A stretch of DNA of 64,000 nucleotides from Lumbricus terrestris (lineage: Eukaryota; Annelida; Clitellata; Crassiclitellata; Lumbricidae): contig OX457036.1 of assembly GCA_949752735.1 (NCBI GenBank), positions 95,775,605 through 95,839,604 of the forward strand. The letters run 5' to 3'. The position numbers and the translations under genes were made by a program. This document shows, piece after piece, positions 38,301 through 64,000 of this stretch; within the stretch, counting starts at the first letter, position 1; each line of letters starts with the position of its first letter. The notes beneath the pieces were generated by a model. It was not told the DNA's origin. It searched no databases and worked only from the letters and a program-made list of their open reading frames with translations.

Positions 38301-41300
38301 TGATAGATATTGAAATAGGATGCAGTCGGAACTAATTAGAATTTTGCGAAACTGAACGTTGAAGATGAGCTGTAAAAGAAAACTGATTGTGAGAAGTTGC
38401 GTTGCTTTTGTTTGAATTGCAGATTTGACGAGGAAGAAAGCCGTTCGTTGTACGACGAACTCTGCAAACAATTTGACACTCATCTCCCCGTTCACACGGC
38501 CAGACTACATGCCCTCGACGATGACAAGGTTGGCGGCAGAGGTTTAAATTAGTTTTCAATCATTCGTTTATTCTACCATATTGTCGTACTGAGAATAAGT
38601 AATCTGTTGGTCACAAAAGTTTAAAAGCAACCCAGAAGAAACAGCGGCATCCCAATAGTTATTGCCACGTATGATACATACTATATAGTCTGGTGCTGGA
38701 TTGTAATTGTAATCGTACATTTATATAGCGCCACTTCAAGAGAACTCCTCAGAGGCGCTGGATGACTCTGAGGTTTCTTCATATTTCATGTAACTTAATG
38801 AATATGCAAATATTAATTTAATATCCTAGTGTAAAACATTGAACCTTAACTAAAAAAAGCGCTCATTCGTATACTAAGCATCTTAATACATATGCAATTA
38901 TAAACATCTTACTATGAAATATTAAACTTTCAATAAGAGAATACCGTCATTAGGAATTGCTAGGTGAAGAAGAAGGAAATAGCGGATTAGATTTGTGATG
39001 TGAATTCATTAAATGCTGAACATACGGTGAATCTCTTCCATATCCGATTCATGTTTTGCTGAACAGGAGCGACTGACGAGATTGGTCGAGGTTCAGGAGG
39101 CAGCGAGAAGAGTTATCGAGCGAATCGATGTGAACAGCTTGATCGCTTATTACGGAATGAAGACAGACCTACAGCCAGATGCAGCAGCCGTTAAATCGTA
39201 CGAAATATTCATTCTATCGATATATATAATATATATAACATATATATATATATATATAATGCCCCCTTCAAGAAAGCTACTCAGGAGCATTTAGAAACCT
39301 TTATGAAACACCCGTGTTTTTAACTTTATGCTTTGCATTTTTCAAGCCCTTGCTAAAGAACTTGACCATGACCATGGTGTTTTGCCCCTCCTGCAAATAT
39401 ATCTGTGGGCGACCGTGTCGGTGCTGTTTCATGGGCGAGGTGGAACAGTTCTGAACTTTGGAAGGGGGCCATCCATCAAATACAGTTGTCTTGTTTTATA
39501 TAAAAGACAATTGTATTTATCACCTACAGTTGTATTGTACTGTAGCAGGTGCAGTTGTATCATAATTGTACTAAATACTTATGTTATATTTTATCAAATA
39601 GCATATTGTTGTTTGTGTTACAGTCAGATGGATAAGATGAAGATTGCGTTGATCGATGCGTACATTCGATTGGGATGCGCGCTGGTTGATATGGTCCGAA
39701 ACGATACGAATGAAGCGAGTTCCAGCACAAATTTACCTGTCATCCAAGAAGTTGATCAAACGTTCGTTGAGCTTCAGAAGTGGACAGACATCACTGACAC
39801 TAAGGTACGAATCTTATCAAAATCAAGGTAATACACTTCGCTAAGAGTCTATCATATCATATTTATATATAGATCTATGTAGCACCACTCCCAGAATGAG
39901 CCAGAAAAACATTGTCGGTGACTGGCCAGAAATGAAGCCTTAGACACAACTGGGTCATACACAGGAATTGGCTTAACTTTTAGTCTGGTTCAGAACTAGG
40001 GATTCTTAGGGCACTTTCTACAAAAACTTGCAAACTTATTTATTTGTCCATAGATTTGGTTGGGAGTGATTCTTCGAGTAGTTGAGGAGCAATATTCAGT
40101 CATTCGTTCAAGTATTTATATAGCACCTCTTCAAGGAAACTACTCAGAGGTGCTCCTGACTGGAACACGGTGAAAAAGAAAAGTTTTCTAGTGCTTATCA
40201 GAATGTGTCAGAGAGTGACCTACCTATAGAACGGGCGCATCTCAAGAGGGAGGCTGAGCACAGGGATCAACTAGTTCGAGTACCCGACACAAGCTGGCAC
40301 AGATCAAGTAACCTGTGAGTTAGAGCAGGACCTAGCTGACATCACCATACACACCAAGAAAGCAACCCTGTATTCTATACGCTGAAGTACAGGAAGCCAG
40401 CACAGAACTTCCATCATGTAATATGAATGCTTTGCATGGTTGATCGAGTGAAGACTCTCTTGCCTGTCTGTGTAGTAAATCTGCAGAAAGCTTGTGAATG
40501 ATCTTATGCAACTGGGCAATGGGTATTGGTTAGTACACACATCAGTGCCACAATATAAGTTTTTTACACTGTAATGTGGATATGATTTGTCAAATGCTGG
40601 AGAGGTGTAGACTGTCCAACTGTGTGCCCTATGTCTTGAGTAGTAAAGTCTCTTCTAAGCATTGATGTAACAACCTGTACGTGTGTGTGTGTGTGTACAT
40701 TTGTGCGTTTCTGTAGGCATATCAGTTCTTCGTGAGACACGCTCTTATTCACCAGCACTACGGACGCGTCTTGAAGCTGATGTTCAAGCAAGCCGAAGAG
40801 AAACCGACGAAGGACCTCGACACAAAGATTTGTGAAGTACGACTTATCTAGAATCTGCCACAAAATGATCATTATTAATAATTATTTTTAAAAACTCTTC
40901 TATTGAGTTGGTGTCTAGTGCACAATGCATCAACAAATGGTGCTCCAAAATCGAAAGGATCATTCCATAAGACAGATATCCATTGTCTGGTGGATAAGCT
41001 GTTTGAAAGGAAGAAGTAAGGACCAAGTTGAGAATGGATGACACAAGTGACTGGACAGAGCGGACGGACACATTATGACATGCAAAGTGATTATCTGATA
41101 ACTTCTATGGTGCCGTGCTGTTACTAGGCACAGAGCATCAATTGATGACCCCCCTTCAACTGAATGCCTGGAAGAGTCCTGAATCTTCTGCTAGAAACCC
41201 ACATTGTGTTGGGTGTTACAGATGAAACATTTCATCTAAACTTAAAACACACATTTGTGGAACCATTAGATAATGATGTTCTTTTTGAGAGCAACACAAG

Positions 41301-41506
41301 AAGCTCTGTATATTATGTTAATAGAAAGTTGTTATAAATGAATTTACGAGCGAATGAATGTGGGAATAATTGAACGAAGGAATTTCTATGATCAATTAAA
41401 TTTATGTTTTCTTTAGGTGTTTGGTCTTCTCGATTGGACGCACTGTGAGCAGCATTTCCAGCGCTGGCTGCTCGTCAGATATCCTCCCAACTTTCAGCTG
41501 TTTTGA
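18259..41506 (+). CDS. TPP2: Tripeptidyl-peptidase II, complete 28-exon gene
   Basis: The product is a giant cytosolic serine exopeptidase of the subtilisin clan. It removes tripeptides from free N-termini, acting downstream of the proteasome and assembling into very large twisted-strand complexes. I joined 28 exons with consistent phases into 3807 bases, 1268 residues; vertebrate TPP2 is about 1250. The catalytic set is present: Asp43 ([10 protein letters not shown]), His262 (GAHGTHVA), the oxyanion Asn360 (SSAGNNGP) and Ser447 ([10 protein letters not shown]). The region after the catalytic domain also follows TPP2, e.g. [22 protein letters not shown] and HVPHGATWA. The start is the first ATG of exon 1, in good context. 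All introns are GT-AG except intron 14, which is GC-AG. Candidate poly(A) signals AATAAA lie at 42685 and 44452. Exon coordinates are in the three following entries. Confidence 0.97.
19613..19951. mobile_element. hAT MITE in TPP2 intron 2
   Basis: The inverted ends are CAGTGGTTCCCAACC on the left and GGTTGGGAACCGCTG on the right. They are flanked by GGTTAGAA (19605-19612) and GGTTAGAG (19952-19959), an 8-bp duplication with one change. The interior is rich in GGGCCACTTTT and has no ORF. The CAGTGGTTCCCAA end is widespread among animal hAT MITEs. Confidence 0.8.
20310..20510 (+). repeat. Degraded LINE 3' end in TPP2 intron 3
   Basis: It translates in part as [13 protein letters not shown], the usual last segment of CR1/L2-type reverse transcriptases. 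This is followed by the 3' motif GAGAGCGCTCCTGAGTAG and a weak AATGAATAAA tail. It is 5'-truncated and not functional. Confidence 0.65.
21215..21295 (-). repeat. SINE head fragment
   Basis: It matches the tRNA-related head of the SINEs at 833-1050 and 12193-12423 (plus strand: GATTCAAACTTGCGACCC, TTCGG, CACTGCACCACTAC). It lies in TPP2 intron 4. Confidence 0.6.
21838..21890 (-). repeat. LINE/SINE 3' tail fragment
   Basis: The plus strand reads (CATT)n, then ATTTATATAGCGCCTCTG. This is the reverse complement of the GGCGCTATATAAAT plus GAATGAATG tail seen on LINEs here. Confidence 0.55.
24395..24610 (+). repeat. Degenerate tandem repeat in TPP2 intron 9
   Basis: About six copies of a 30-36-base unit, CTGTCTTTCAGAGCCAAAGC followed by TTTAAGT. 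Each contains a pyrimidine run plus CAG, so it looks like a 3' splice site. The authentic acceptor of exon 10 is about 400 bases further on. Confidence 0.65.
26560..26757 (+). repeat. Degraded LINE 3' end in TPP2 intron 12
   Basis: It translates partly as [13 protein letters not shown], a decayed version of the LINE C-terminal GPxxWNSLP motif. A worn GCGTTCCTGAGTAGAC tail and AATAAATGAATAG follow. Confidence 0.6.
27034..37105 (+). CDS. TPP2: TPP2 exons 13-22: central beta-rich region
   Basis: The exons are 27034-27211, 27785-27942, 29209-29285, 30557-30663, 31108-31262, 31638-31754, 32092-32192, 32938-33175, 33892-34136 and 37027-37105. All phases agree. Exon 14 ends in GAG followed by GCAAGC, a GC donor; no usable GT is nearby before stops occur, and exon 15 ([12 protein letters not shown]) continues the protein exactly as expected. 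Intron 21 (34137-37026) is mostly a 20-bp satellite, and exon 22 starts directly after the TTGATTGTAG of its last copy. Exon 20 carries [13 protein letters not shown], a conserved TPP2 segment. Confidence 0.95.
27415..27730 (+). pseudogene. Non-LTR reverse transcriptase fragment (N-terminal part)
   Basis: One frame reads [20 protein letters not shown] and, with internal stops, [15 protein letters not shown]. These are typical of the RT palm and fingers of LINEs in which IDF.QAFDSV is conserved. It lies in TPP2 intron 13, immediately before exon 14. The clade is uncertain and differs from the CR1/L2-like copy at 14 kb. Confidence 0.7.
28040..28300 (-). repeat. Worn LINE/SINE 3' tail region
   Basis: The plus strand reads TTTATGTAGTGCCTCTTGTAGAGG, a decayed version of the shared TATATAGCGCCTCTTCAAG tail. 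It is followed by sequence similar to that after the tail at 31795. Confidence 0.45.
28370..28630 (+). pseudogene. Non-LTR reverse transcriptase C-terminal fragment
   Basis: It translates as [19 protein letters not shown], then [10 protein letters not shown] and, after a stop, [18 protein letters not shown]. This is the 'GHV.R...GRPR..W.D.I' tail found in many LINE polyproteins. It is on the same strand and in the same order as the fragment at 27415-27730, with TPP2 exon 14 between them. Confidence 0.7.
28805..29130 (+). repeat. Simple repeat related to (TTAACTTTAACTTA)n
   Basis: About 320 bases of imperfect TTTAACTTA units in TPP2 intron 14, upstream of the exon 15 acceptor. Confidence 0.75.
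29525..30372. mobile_element. hAT element remnant in TPP2 intron 15
   Basis: The ends are CAGTGGTTCCCAAAGTGG and the complement of CAGTGGTTCCCAAACTTC, with an exact 8-bp duplication CTCTAATT at 29517-29524 and 30373-30380. The subterminal regions repeat GGTCCGCGG. An interior frame (about 29958-30200) reads [16 protein letters not shown], recalling the 'ASFLVSYRIAK' segment of ZBED5-like hAT transposases. The rest of the transposase is gone. Confidence 0.85.
31795..31975 (-). repeat. LINE/SINE 3' end, longer copy
   Basis: The plus strand reads (CATT)3 then ATATAGCACCTCTTCAAGG, CTCAGAGGTGCTCCCGACTC and about 120 further bases. The same order is seen at 12200 and 40100. It lies in TPP2 intron 18. 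Confidence 0.6.
34388..37026 (+). repeat. 20-bp satellite array (about 132 copies) containing the exon 22 acceptor
   Basis: The unit is TTGTAGAGTTGTTCAATTGA. From 34441 to 37020 it repeats 129 times with no insertion or deletion; copies differ only by substitutions, mostly in TTCAATT (variants TTGGATT, TTTGATT, TTTAAAT). Variant copies recur in order: the GTTTAAATGA copies at 34991 and 35311, and the TTGTAGAATT copies at 35081 and 35401, are each exactly 320 bases (16 units) apart, so there is a higher-order repeat. The last copy ends TTGATTGTAG, which is the true 3' splice site of exon 22. The array fills nearly all of TPP2 intron 21. Confidence 0.97.
37350..37550 (+). repeat. 16-bp tandem repeat in TPP2 intron 22
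   Basis: About a dozen imperfect copies of TGATCAGTCATTTGAT. It is unrelated in sequence to the array in the previous intron except for the common ATTGAT core. Confidence 0.8.
37686..41506 (+). CDS. TPP2: TPP2 exons 23-28: C-terminal helical region
   Basis: The exons are 37686-37906, 38423-38528, 39067-39197, 39624-39804, 40717-40836 and 41417-41506. Exon 23 contains a run of Asn and Ser codons between conserved blocks ([13 protein letters not shown] and [13 protein letters not shown]). In vertebrates this place is a Lys/Glu-rich loop, so this is a lineage-specific low-complexity linker and probably disordered. Later exons give [17 protein letters not shown] and [14 protein letters not shown], which match the usual TPP2 end. 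The stop TGA is at 41504-41506. Confidence 0.95.
38708..38775 (-). repeat. LINE/SINE 3' tail fragment
   Basis: ATTTATATAGCGCCACTTCAA then CTCAGAGGCGCT on the plus strand, the shared tail motif in reverse orientation, in TPP2 intron 24. Confidence 0.6.
40100..40300 (-). repeat. LINE/SINE 3' end fragment
   Basis: The plus strand reads TATTTATATAGCACCTCTTCA, then ACTACTCAGAGGTGCTCC and a further 130 bases related to the copies at 12200 and 31795. It lies in TPP2 intron 26. Confidence 0.6.
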
Positions 41507-44500
41507 TTGCGACATAATCGATTATTATAATCGGATGACTTGAGAGACGACCGTCTGGACCGGTTTGGTTCTTCAGATAGAAAAATCTAAGTTTTTACTA
41601 AGTATTTTGGATATTTTAGGTCTTTGCCTTTCTGTTTTGGAGAATGTAAAGCTGGATTTCTCTTAATGACCTGTATGATGTCTGCTTCAATCTTTTAAAT
41701 GTATTTTATGGATTTTTGTGAAAGGATTGCTGGTTTTTTGCAATTGTTAACGAGTTTTTAGCCAGTGAAAATTTCCGCTGGCTGGTTTGGGTCCGTGTTG
41801 TTTCGAAAACATTGTTTCTGGTTTGCTTTTACCCTAATTGTAGAAGATGGGTGAAGAGCATTTTCAAATTGTATCATCCTTTGTAGATAAATTGTAATTA
41901 GAAAGCAGGTGATCTTGTATCCATCTAACACGCTCGATATATATCTCTGAGCAAGAGCTGTGGTTGAAAAACAACTTCATTTGTTATATTTCAGTTCATA
42001 GGTTTTTTTAGTACGGCATCCAAGTGGGTCACTGCTTTCATCAAGGAATTTATGATCTAATGTTGTGCCAAAGAAATTTGGTGTCTGTGTGTCTATAGTA
42101 TTATACCGCTCTGAACGTAGAAATTTCTTTTAAAGAAGCCTTTGGACCTCTTCAATTTCTCTATTACAGCAACTCCAATACTAGCACAGAGACCAATGCA
42201 GTTTGTAGGTAAATCGTTATAGAAGTTTGATGTTTTAAAGAAATTCTTTTAAGCCAGTAGCAATTTGCACAACTTTTAAGCATATCTGTTATTCATAAAA
42301 GTGATCTAAGTTGTCCATAGATAGCTAAAGAAATGTGTTAATCACCTAACTGAACTTTATGTTCATGGAAGTAACTGGGACATTAATATCTAATTGAAAT
42401 GAAGAACATGGGTATTTTTGTTGAGATATCGAACTGTAAATTTCTCAGTTTTTAACTGTTTATCATTAGTGCTTCGGTGCAAAAGAAATTTAATATATTA
42501 AAAGCTAAAAAGTGGTAGTTTAAAAAAGTAGGTGTCAATTTTCCAGGGAGGGGCAAGTTCCTCCTCTTGCCCCTCTGTGCGGGTGCCTACGAGTGGAGAG
42601 TATGGGTGTGATCCCCCATTAAGACGATTCCTATGTGGTGACACGGTGAAGTCATTTACTCACAATTGCTCAACACCACTGATTAATAAATGTATAATAA
42701 TATATATGCAAGACCAGGTCATTTGTCTGCTTGCTTATCAGGTTTTCTGTAAGAAAGTGTCAGTGTCATATCATGGACTGGTTTCAGGATTTTATTAGTG
42801 GTTCTTTGGCCATAAACCGAAGTTCTGCGGTCTCGGTCATGATGTCTTCAACAAATATTAGAATGATGTTGGTTCAAAAATGCTTGCCGACGGTTAATAA
42901 ACTGCTGCACGCCCTCTTGCCTTTACTTTTATATGTTTTCCAATCCTCGTTTCGTTTGTTTTAGTTTCTGGATTTTGAGTTTGATTGGTTTGTGTTGTCT
43001 TGTTTTTTCAAACGGGTAAGTTTTGGTTAACTACTGACTTGAGATCTTGCTGGTTTCCAAGGAAAATTGCTTGACAGCAGATGACTGTTTTTTTTAGAAT
43101 GTTTCTGCGTTTTTACAGTTACAGCATGCTCAGATCATAGATTAATACCGTACTGTTGACGTCAGCCTGCACATGTAGCTTTCTCATGTGTAGTACAAGT
43201 AAAGCAACATTGCAGACTTTTATTTGTTTTCAAACGTATGATTTTCACTAGGAACACAAACTTGCAGTACTTAATGTATATTTTTACACCAGTACACAGT
43301 AGTTGTCAAAAACAACAATACTCTGAGAGACTAAAATGGTCTGATTTCTGTCCATATCTTTTTATTATTCTTTAAGAGTGACGATCCCGATTTATGCTAT
43401 GATACATGCATACACTGCACACCTTGTTGTGTCAAGTCCCTGTTTTTGTTCGCATTTCTTTGTGCTTCTAGCTAGTCTTTATATCATCCTGTTGTTGCTT
43501 TCTTGGTTCTCTAACCACTTTAAAGAATTCATATAGTCTGTTGTGCTAGAAGATTAGGAAAATTTTTGCTTCAAACTGCATGTAAGAATACGAACAATCC
43601 TTCTGAATTATGTTTTACTTTTCGGACATAATATGCTGCATCATTACTGTTATTGACAATTTCAATTGCATATAATTTTTGGGACTTGGTAGCACTTCGC
43701 TAGTGTTCCACAGTATTTATTATTTCACTGTCTTTAGAATTACCTGATATAATCACAATATTTTTTTAGTCTAACACATTAGTTTTTACTATCAATGTTA
43801 GTAGTAGTCTTATGTTATTATTATTATTAATACTATTATCATTCTTAAGTAATAGTAGTTTGCTTGTTATTTTTCGCTCACTTGCATTGACACTCACTTT
43901 ATTGATATTAGCAATGCATTGTACTTCTCTGTTATAACACCTGCAATTTTGGAGTGCTACTTTCATGTCATCAGCTCTGTACTTTTGTCACGAGTTAACT
44001 TCAAATGTTAAGCTAAATTAGAGTACTGGCAGACTCAGTTGAAATATTAATACGCTGAATTTTGTCGTCTTAACAAACGTTGTGATTTCCAGAACTTTGT
44101 GTTAGTGTTTTTTTGCAATTTATGGACGTGAAAGCGTCTTTTTGCGTGGTCCACTTCGCTCGTTTGACCTGTGACTTGATGTTCGTCTTTTCCTTAGCTT
44201 TTGTTCAACCTCTCGCTATCTATCAGTGTGCATTTGTTGTATTTAATGTTTATCTATCCGAGTTAAAGTAACATATATTTACAGCACTTAATCCCAGTTA
44301 AAGGAGACTTCTGTTTGGTTCCTGACAGAATCTGCACTCTGTAACATGGTAGGCCTACACTAATATTATCCGTTTATTTAATTTGGAACTATTTTACGCA
44401 TTCAAAAGCTATGTACGGTCTGAGCGACAAATAGTATTTATGTCTATGCGGAATAAATTTTATTCAGCTCAAGTTTTGACTTCATATTTATTTATTTTTA

Positions 44501-44583
44501 AAACTCTTTCAACTCAAGTTCATTACGAGTACGACCCAAGAACAGTGCAAAGTCTGGAACAATCTGCTTCATGAAAAAAAGTC
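41507..44583. other. TPP2 3' untranslated region and convergent intergenic DNA
   Basis: T-rich sequence downstream of the TPP2 stop with candidate AATAAA signals at 42685-42690 and 44452-44457. No exon is supported. Around 42540-42600 there is a GC-rich segment (GGGAGGGGCAAG...CTTGCCCCTC) that can fold back and may be a MITE end. Confidence 0.5.
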
Positions 44584-45236
44584 GGTAATCCTTCAGTTTA
44601 GGAAGTTTAATTATTTCACGCTTATTAACACGCTATATCATATATGTATTGGTGTTCTAAATGTGTAGTCTATTGTTTGTCACAACCTGTCGTCGTAATT
44701 TTTTGGAATTAAGTGTCATGCCTTAAATTGGAGCTGGATTGATTAAAATGTCTTGCCTTAAATTGGAAAGAAACGCAAGCTGGATTAAGGTATTTATATC
44801 TCTGAAATGGAAGCTGGTAAGATATCTTTACATGTGAAGTGGAAGCTGGATGAAGAAGGTTCCTTATAGGTGAAATAGAAGCTGGATTGACGAAGATAAC
44901 GTTTGAGAAATGGAAGCCGGATTAATGATAAAACGCTTCATCCAGCTTCTGATTAAGATCTAAAAGCTTTTTATCATCCATCCAGCTACAACTTTGCCAA
45001 AAAAATTCATCCATCTAGCTCCCAGTTAAGGAAGAACATTCTCATCCATCCACCTCCAATTTAATCAAAAATATTCTCATGAATCCAGCTCCAATTTAAG
45101 ACATTTTCATCCATCCAGCTCCAATTTAAGCAAGGACATTTTAATCAATCTGAAGTTTTCTTACAGACAGTTTCAGACAATTATCCCATGTGATTTTCAG
45201 CTGAAATAATTAAACTTCCTAAACTGAAGGATTACC
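44584..45236. mobile_element. Foldback element with 35-bp ends and 8-bp target duplication
   Basis: Perfect 35-base inverted ends (GGTAATCCTTCAGTTTAGG onward at 44584-44618, complement at 45202-45236) are flanked by the direct repeat AAAAAGTC at 44576-44583 and 45237-45244. The interior is itself a large palindrome: about six degenerate copies of GAAGCTGGATTGATTAAAA in the left half and about six in the opposite orientation in the right half. There is no ORF. The 8-bp duplication fits hAT or a related superfamily, but the GGTAATCC end is not a standard hAT end. A one-orientation array of the same unit lies at 50020-50330. Confidence 0.8.
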
Positions 45237-45534
45237 AAAAAGTCTAGCGCTCTAGCCTATCCGGCGGTCTTTCTAGTTCCAGATTGTTGAACAAACAATA
45301 TTCTTTTTTTAAAGCACGTTATAGTGCAAAAACCAAATGGGGGGAACTAGATCTTGATTAGAAAAGCCTAGATAAGAGTGAAAAACCTAGATCTAGGTGT
45401 AAAAAGCTATGAGTGGCTTCTCCAATGACAATGTCATCTTACATTTACTATTATGATGTCTATGGGCATCCCTCATGAACATAATAATTATTTCTATATA
45501 AATACACATAATTATATACAGTAATAGAAGGCTC

Positions 45535-45537
<3 letters not shown>

Positions 45538-45609
<72 letters not shown>
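45538..45609. repeat. (TA)n microsatellite
   Basis: About 36 uninterrupted TA units between the convergent genes. Confidence 0.95.
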
Positions 45610-45612
<3 letters not shown>

Positions 45613-45984
45613 ATATTTCTATGGCATGCCGCATCCGTGACAGCGAAGTTTGTGCAGCCTTCCTATAATCCTATATATATATTCGTTTAATCAGAAAACA
45701 GGTTGACAAGCCGCAACACAGTTACAAGATGAACAGAAAAAAATAGTTATACATGAAAAATAAGGGGGGAAATATAAAAAAATGTTTGTACATTGTTCAA
45801 GAGTTGCATTATTTATTAATTTTAAACTAATCGCTTATTTTTATCATTTGCTTTAAGCTATTGTAAAGTACTCTAGGTATGAAGTTTTTATCATCTTTAG
45901 TTGGCAATTCAAAGTTATGAGATCTCGGGCGCAGACGGCAGCGACGCTTGGTCATGATTCATAATGGTTAGGTTCGTGCCATGG

Positions 45985-46107
45985 TTCGTGCAGCTTTCCA
46001 GTGGGTAATGGATGTGACGAAATCCGTGCAGCTTTCCTGTGGACTACAGATATGATGAATTTCGTGCAACGTTCCTGTGGACCATAGATATATGGATATA
46101 GTTTGGT

Positions 46108-46125
<18 letters not shown>
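45985..46125. repeat. Degenerate tandem repeat at the 3' end of the CCDC42-like gene
   Basis: Three to four copies of TTCGTGCAGCTTTCCTGTGG plus about 25 bases. The last copy contains the stop codon region of the minus-strand gene (46108-46110), so the last few residues (GPAA) may be repeat-derived. Confidence 0.55.
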
Positions 46126-63867
<17,742 letters not shown>

Positions 63868-64000
63868 CTTCCAAGCGACGACAGAAAATCGATTGGAAAA
63901 AATAATCAAATAATGAACAACGATTAGAAATAAAGAGACGCGATAAGAAAGTTTTAGAAAAGTCAAACAGAGAAATACATTGTCATATGCTAAATAGGTA

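Overview
This is a window of animal nuclear DNA. It has intron-rich genes with GT-AG introns, tRNA-derived SINEs, LINEs, many hAT-type MITEs, a Helitron-like end and one complete LTR retrotransposon. Gene content (TPP2, a CCDC42-like coiled-coil gene, a THAP gene, a four EF-hand gene), the Gmr1-like retrotransposon and the abundant short palindrome TAGGCCTA suggest a marine invertebrate, plausibly a deuterostome. The sequence alone does not fix the species.

Layout. Positions 1-5000 hold a decayed hAT transposon carrying a nested SINE, and a minus-strand THAP-domain gene with an NRF1-like promoter site. Positions 5-10 kb show almost nothing. Positions 10.0-11.9 kb hold a minus-strand, three-exon gene for a 145-residue protein with four EF-hands. 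Positions 12.2-16.9 kb hold a SINE, a 1.36-kb non-autonomous hAT element and a 5'-truncated CR1/L2-like LINE whose remaining ORF (about 899 codons) is still open.

Positions 18259-41506 (+) are the complete gene for tripeptidyl-peptidase II. I could join 28 exons in phase into 1268 residues with the whole subtilisin catalytic set. One of its introns uses a GC donor. Another contains a 2.6-kb array of a 20-bp repeat whose last copy supplies the real 3' splice site. Positions 46108-63867 (-) are seven exons of a CCDC42/CFAP73-type (DUF4200) coiled-coil gene that runs off the right edge; it converges on TPP2. Its introns are full of mobile DNA.

The most notable insertion is a full-length Ty3/gypsy-like element at 51255-58613. 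Its two LTRs differ by only one base that I can see. It has a tRNA-Leu primer site, an 18-bp tandem-repeat leader and a single 1856-codon gag-pol ORF with the domain order gag-protease-integrase-RT-RNase H. That is the copia-like order known from the Gmr1 group. It lies antisense in an intron of the CCDC42-like gene, inside an (ATG)n microsatellite. Other intronic elements are a foldback element with an 8-bp target duplication, a Tc1/mariner-like MITE with about 108-bp inverted ends, nested hAT MITEs and a Helitron-like 3' end. Both host genes appear intact in coding sequence despite this load.
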